A DNA stretch of 64,000 bases from assembly GCA_033398695.1 (NCBI GenBank), contig CM065805.1:73252762-73316761 (forward strand). Reading direction: 5' to 3'. Below, in pieces: positions 58,944-64,000 of the stretch. The position numbers were made by a program, and so were the translations under genes. The stretch's first letter is position 1; each line of letters starts with the position of its first letter. Under the pieces are notes generated by a model. It made no database searches and was not told the DNA's origin. It worked only from the letters and a program-made list of their open reading frames with translations. The DNA is from Orobanche coerulescens. Taxonomy: Eukaryota > Streptophyta > Magnoliopsida > Lamiales > Orobanchaceae.

Positions 58944-59697
58944 CTACTCCCGAGTAATGGAATAAACATGGCCAGAAGAAGAAGAAGGCTCAGAAGAGCC
59001 TGCAGGAACAATGCTAGCTTTCTTTGGATAGTCCCTCACATGATGAGCAGTGGAGCCACACTCAAAACAACCTCCAGAAGCTATGTGGCATGGCCAGGGG
59101 TGTGCCTTACCACATGTAGGGCAAGTAGGTAGGGGTGGCAAAATCTCAGTACGCTTCTGCTGGCCCGACGAGTTCCCAGAACGGTACTGCTGACATGAAG
59201 ACCAAGAGTCCGAGTAGCTGTACTGCTGGTTGCCCCTCGAAAACTGCTTCTGGTTAGAGTTACCCGACTTATCAGCCTGCCTACCCGAAGATCCATAATC
59301 AGAACCCCTCTGAACCTGTCGGTCCTGATCCTGTCCTCGGTTGGACTGTCCCCTATGCTCAAATTGGCGGTCGGAACGACCACGGTTATTAAAACTCTGC
59401 TCAGAACGACCCCGATGATAAAAACCCCGGTGATACTGACCCGAAGACCCAGACTGAATCCTCTCACCATCACGCGTACGCTTGTTGGACGTTCCACCCT
59501 CATACAACAGCTCAATATTACGTGCCGCATCACAAACCAACGACACATCAGCATAATCCATATTAACAACACGGTCAAGTATCCAACGCTTCAGTTCCCA
59601 CTTATAGTGACGAGCCTGCCTAGCCGCGTCCCCTAACACAGCAGGCCCCACGAAGCCAGCCAACCTGAGAAAACGTTCCATATACTCCGCCGCATTC

Positions 59698-59705
59698 TCC
59701 CGATC
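59698..59705. repeat. Left 8-bp target duplication of the MITE
   Basis: TCCCGATC, repeated exactly at 60369-60376. Confidence 0.95.
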
Positions 59706-60368
59706 TAGGGGTGGCATTTCGGAACCAAAAATCGAAAACTGAACCGAAAAAACCCGAAAAAAGAACCAAAAAACCGAAACCGAAGAAGACCGAACCGAAA
59801 AACAAAAAAACAGAACCGAACCGAACTAATTTGGTTCGGTTATCGATTCGGGGTCGGGCGGAACCGAACCGACCCGAAATGGACCGAAGTCAAATATCGA
59901 CATATTAAAATGACCTTGTTTTTGTGATTTTGGTGTGTTTTAAATTTAGTATAATTCGTTTTCCTTTTGTAAGACCCTCATGGGTCCAAGGAGGACCCAT
60001 AATATGCTCATGTAATTTGTGATTCAATTAATTTAGGTTGAGAGAATGAGCTACTGTGATTTACGATTGTTATATATTTTGAGATATTTGGAAATTGATG
60101 TGCAACTCTAGCTTTTATCTTGAACATATATATAACTCTTGTTGGCTTGTTGTTATATATAACTAATTTTATTGCATATAATATTTGAATTTATATTGTG
60201 AAGAACCGAAAAAACATCAAACCAAATCGAAACCGAACCGAATATTTATAAAACCGAACTTAACCGAACCGAACTTCAAAAAGAACTAAACCAAACCAAA
60301 ACCAAATATTGGGTTCGATTCTCGGTTTCGGTCAAAAACCGAACCGAATGGAACCGAGTCCACCCCTA
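59706..60368. mobile_element. hAT-type MITE (663 bp) in gag of E
   Basis: Short inverted ends TAGGGGTGG / CCACCCCTA are flanked by perfect 8-bp duplications (TCCCGATC at 59698-59705 and 60369-60376), typical of hAT elements. Subterminal regions are full of AACCGAA and CCGAACCGAA repeats. The middle is AT-rich. There is no transposase. Confidence 0.93.
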
Positions 60369-60376
60369 TCCCGATC
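60369..60376. repeat. Right 8-bp target duplication of the MITE
   Basis: TCCCGATC, the exact partner of 59698-59705; the gag sequence of E resumes after it. Confidence 0.95.
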
Positions 60377-60965
60377 CATCTGATAAATGGTACCATACTC
60401 TCTCTCGTATCGCTGTTGTTCCGAGAGGGGGATGAACCTATTGTAGAAGGCCTCACGAAAGCCGCCCAAGTACATGTCTCAACAAAACCATCACCCTTCG
60501 CCCCGACATACGACGTCCACCAGTTAAGAGAGACACCATCAAACTTGAAAGCTTCTAAACGAGCTTTCACCCCATCAGGACAACCAATCACCTAAAACAA
60601 CTTCTCACAATGGGTAATCCAGTCACTCGCTTCAGTCGGAGTGGTAGCTGATAAGAAAGGGTTGGGCTTCAGTTTATTGAAGCGTTCAATCCACACATGA
60701 ATGGACTCATTGCTACTTTCAGCCCTATCCCTATGCTCATTACGCAAATTCTGAATAGCAGCGGCTACTGCTTGAGCAACAATCTCATCAATGTTTGGAG
60801 GGTTAGCTTCACCACTTCCTCGCCGAGTGTTCACCATCTAAAACGATATCAAGCGGTTAGCGAAAAACAAACAAATATGAATATAGAAAGGAAAGACGAA
60901 ACGAAAGCCTAATGTCTACCCAATCCTCACAGGTCAAAGCCTAAGCCGTAAAGATCCAAACATGT

Positions 60966-60978
60966 CACTCCGATACCA
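60966..60978 (-). other. Primer-binding site of element E
   Basis: Minus strand TGGTATCGGAGTG, five bases from the LTR at 60984. It agrees with initiator tRNA-Met for the first bases and diverges at the end. Confidence 0.8.
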
Positions 60979-60983
60979 TAAAT

Positions 60984-63900
60984 TGTAACGCTCCAACCCG
61001 GCAAGGGTAGAAACATTACAATATGGTTACACATCAGATACAAATAGATCAAACCAAACAGCGGAAGTATTAATAAAAATTCATCAAGGAGTATCAAGGG
61101 GGACTAAAACAACATCCAAATGTCCCCAAAACCAAACAAACAAAAGTACGATTACAAACGTCCACAAATCCGGAAATACGATAAAGAAATAGTGTTCATT
61201 TATTCAAAGAGCTCTAGGGTTGGTCCACACTCTCTCATCCCCAAAGCTAAACCCTGCATGAGCTAAGTACATGCCGCATGGAAAGAAAAGCGGCTGAGCA
61301 TAAAGAGCTCAGTGAACATATATGAAATAAACAAGCAATACAAAGCAATACGAAATGAGGTTACATGTGGTGTCACTTGGTTATATCAAGGGTATATCAA
61401 AAGTATATCAAGGTATATAAAAGGTTTATCAGTGTTAGGTATGAAAAGTTATCAAAGTTTAAATATGAAAGATTATCAAAGTTAAGTGTCAAATGATTTC
61501 AGTATTTAACCCCAGGCCCAAACAAAGCCCAAATAAACAAAGCAGTCCAATGGAGTGATCAGCTCCCCAAATATGAAGGGACCGCATTGCACGCATGCCC
61601 AATCACCAAATATAATATGGCCCAAATGTAGAGTGGCCCAAAATAATCAAATCAAATATCAAACAGATCAAATCTAGGATGCATCCATACGCCCCTGTAA
61701 GCAGATAACAGTAATGATGGCCAAAGCAAATATAATATAAGAGGGACGGTGGGGGACATCACTCCAACCCCATTGGAGTACATAACATTGGTGCATCAAT
61801 GCTATGGTTGTGGCTACTCCACAACAAGTAATACAAAATGCCCGGGTAAATACTGAAAGGGTCAAATAGACAAGGTCCCAAATCAAAGTATATATGTCAC
61901 AGGTCAAAATTTCAAATCAGATATCAAAGGTTCAAATATAAAGGGACCATATCAAAGGTTCAAATCAAGGGTTCAGATACCAAGTCGAAGTCAAAATCAG
62001 ATATACAATAATGAGGGGAGAGAGAGTAAGTCATGAGAGAGAAAAGTTGCACCCTTGCTGAAAGGGTGCGGAATATCTGTACCTTAGTTCCAAAGCAAAA
62101 GGAAGGTCAAACAAACAAGGAGAAAAGGATCAATCCCGCTTCACCTAGAAAAGAGTGGATGCGAATCAATACGAGCTCATTTCTCATAAGTTACCTCTTT
62201 TTAGTTATTTTTCCATTTTTTTTGTAACTTTCCATATTTAGCAGCTTTCAATTTTAGGTAACTTTCTATTTTAGCAGGTTATCAAAACTAGCGAGTTTTC
62301 TCGATATAAACATGTTCTAAATAGTTAGTTATTCATCTCATAAAGTTTTCATGTCATGTTAAGTTATAGATTTCATTTTATGCATGTTTTCCAAGATTAG
62401 GATTTCTTATGACAAGTCTTCAAAATTTAGGGTTAAAAGTGTCAATAATGAAAGTGAAGGGTCAAAACTGAATGTAAACACTTAAATACACATATATACA
62501 GCCCATACACTTCAAGTATTACATATATACACATTACACCCTCAAGTATCACAAGTTACAAAAATAACCCTAATACGTCCTGATTTCCACAATTAAACCA
62601 TTGATTATCAAAACTAGCATGTAAGGCCCATAATTATTTCAAAGTGTCACGAACAACCCCTAACACATTATTCCAGCCAAAACATGCATACATTCATCAT
62701 ATTTACCTTATTAGTCCCTCTAGGTATCATATTTACAATATAAACCTTCTAATCATCAATTATCTCTTATGTTTCATAATTTCAGCTTTTAAACACAAAC
62801 AGGTCACCAATATACGAATTTTTATTCCATATATAACTCCAAAATAAAATTCATAAAAATTCTCAATTGTACTTTAATGTATTTAGAACCAACATGAATT
62901 TTTCCAGAATTTATAAGTATAAACCCATATTAAAAAACCCAGACTACTCAGAAAAACCGACCAGCAGTAGTACCTAAAGAGTATCCGCCTCAACGGCCTA
63001 TCATTTCATTCAGGAAAAATCCACAAAAATTCCAGGAAGTCATACATAACCCAGATATTATCCTTTAAAAGGATATATCCTTACTCCTTATGGTTTGAAC
63101 ATAAAAAATCATAAACCACGACTGAAATTTAATTCTGCAAACACAGTTTTGACATATCGTCCCATAAAATTCAAAAATTGGACCAAATCAAATTCAAATC
63201 CATCCAAACCAATTGGAATACTTAACTAATACCCTAAACTGAGTTTACAAACAAAAATACCGAATTAAAAATTAATAGAATTCGTTTGGTGATGCATATA
63301 TATTCGATTATCAAAGCTGTCCAAGTTAATTAATTCATTTAAACCCTAATTTATCCAATTCTTTTTAATCCATTTAATTATATGATCATAACATCATATA
63401 TTCAGAAAATAAACATCAAAAACACATCAAACTAATTCTCATATGAATCCAACAAGATCAATAACAAAACATTCATACAATTCATAACAATTTCATGGTT
63501 ATTTCTTAGCCGATTTATATAGTTTTTTTTTATCACACGAATTAAGGATCAAAAGAGTGAATCAAAATCACAAGAACATACCAAATAGGGCTAAAAGAAA
63601 CGTGACCAAGAATCGGGCCAAATAAATCAACCAAAACCGAATCAAAACCCTTCCAAGATGATGTGTGGATCGAATGGGGAGGGAAAACCAAGAACCAGAC
63701 CACCAAATGCTTCCAAACAAATTCTAATGTGCACCAAACTTCCTCCCGAACACGTAGGATTAATCACCAAGAATTGGAGAGCAAAATTTTGTGGTGTGTG
63801 TGTGTCGTGACCTAGGAGAGGGGAGGGAGAGGATGGTTTTATTTCTGGGTCAAATGGGGTATAAGAAAGGTGTATAAAAGGTTTTAATGTGATTAAAGAG

Positions 63901-64000
63901 GTTACCAAGACTCAAGGAATTTACCTATCCCTTTACACGGCACAACAAGAGGGGGGGGGGGGGAGGTCAAAGTTTTCAAAATTTATTATTTTCATACTTT
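60984..64000 (-). repeat. 5' LTR of element E, truncated by the window edge
   Basis: Starts TGTAACGCTCC, matching TGTAATGCTCC of the 3' LTR. By comparison with the 3' copy about 300 bases are beyond the edge. Differences include a G run of 11-12 bases near 63951 and several indels near 62850-63070. Confidence 0.95.

Larger units (their letters stand above)
58944..60837 (-). pseudogene. Ty3/gypsy gag of element E, split by a MITE
   Basis: Start at 60837 (MVNTRRGSGEANPPNIDEIV). Capsid motifs: KPNPFLSATTPTEASDWITH, a stop near 60590, then FKFDGVSLNWWTSYVG. A lost base near 60450 shifts the frame. The MITE lies at 59706-60368. The remainder reads MPPLDRENAAEYMERFLRLA, a Ser/Gly/Arg/Gln-rich stretch, and one zinc knuckle, CFECGSTAHHVRDYP, in which the final Cys is Tyr-Pro. 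The loss of that zinc ligand is notable. Confidence 0.93.
43719..64000 (-). mobile_element. Ty3/gypsy element E, minus strand, runs off the right edge
   Basis: In plus coordinates: 3' LTR (43719-47041), integrase, RNase H, RT, protease, gag (to 60837), PBS (60966-60978) and a partial 5' LTR (60984-64000). Element F sits in the integrase and a hAT-type MITE in gag. Without F the internal region would be about 5.5 kb. It inserted into the copia remnant at 43718. The right flank is outside the window. Confidence 0.95.

Overview
The window is plant nuclear heterochromatin made almost entirely of nested, decayed transposable elements. I see no host gene, rRNA gene, functional tRNA gene or CRISPR array. 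The case for a flowering plant rests on Ty3/gypsy elements with a chromodomain-like integrase tail, Ty1/copia elements, primer-binding sites of the TGGTATCAGAGC/TGGTATCGGAGC type (initiator tRNA-Met), a CACTA-type and a hAT-type non-autonomous DNA transposon, and plant-style microsatellites. The species cannot be read from this.

Layout. 1-2658 is the 3' part of a plus-strand Ty3/gypsy element with its LTR, inserted in a copia element. 2659-11154 is a copia tandem: RT-RNase H, LTR A, a second body lacking PBS/gag/protease, LTR B. 11155-11911 is a piece of a minus-strand gypsy LTR that both copia units entered. 11912-23836 is the 5' LTR and leader of a third copia copy, split by a complete minus-strand gypsy element G (12539-21816). 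23837-25150 holds a GC-rich LTR-like block and a minus-strand gypsy pol scrap. 25151-28920 is a decayed plus-strand copia (J), cut at 28921 by a minus-strand gypsy LTR (H, to 32540) that carries a CACTA-like element (29946-31497). 32541-36545 is a different copia (D): LTR, leader, gag and the start of protease. 36546-43718 is old debris: gypsy gag and LTR remnants, microsatellites, head-to-head copia LTR pieces and a proline/alanine-rich minus-strand coding remnant. 43719-64000 is a large minus-strand gypsy element E. E contains a complete plus-strand gypsy element F (47502-55917, perfect 5-bp target duplication) in its integrase and a hAT-type MITE (59706-60368, perfect 8-bp duplication) in its gag. 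E's 5' LTR runs off the right edge.

Most interesting pattern. Three related gypsy elements (element 1, G and F) each carry a cluster of 6-14 copies of a 10-12 bp CpG-rich palindrome at the same place in U3; in G and F it sits just upstream of the TATA box. The palindrome differs in each element: GTGCCGCGGCAC, TTACGTACGTAA and TAGCGYACGCTA. In G the cluster differs in copy number between the two LTRs, and the breakpoints lie inside palindromes. This looks like a fast-evolving promoter module. Two copia leaders carry other arrays: about 20 copies of a 22-bp unit at 23421-23836, and three antisense tRNA-like units at 34315-34695.

Decay. The gag-pol of G keeps one reading frame over about 4.5 kb but has about 13 stop codons, most explained by C-to-T or G-to-A changes as expected from deamination of methylated cytosine. 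F has mainly small indels although its LTRs are nearly identical. None of the elements looks able to encode its own transposition.
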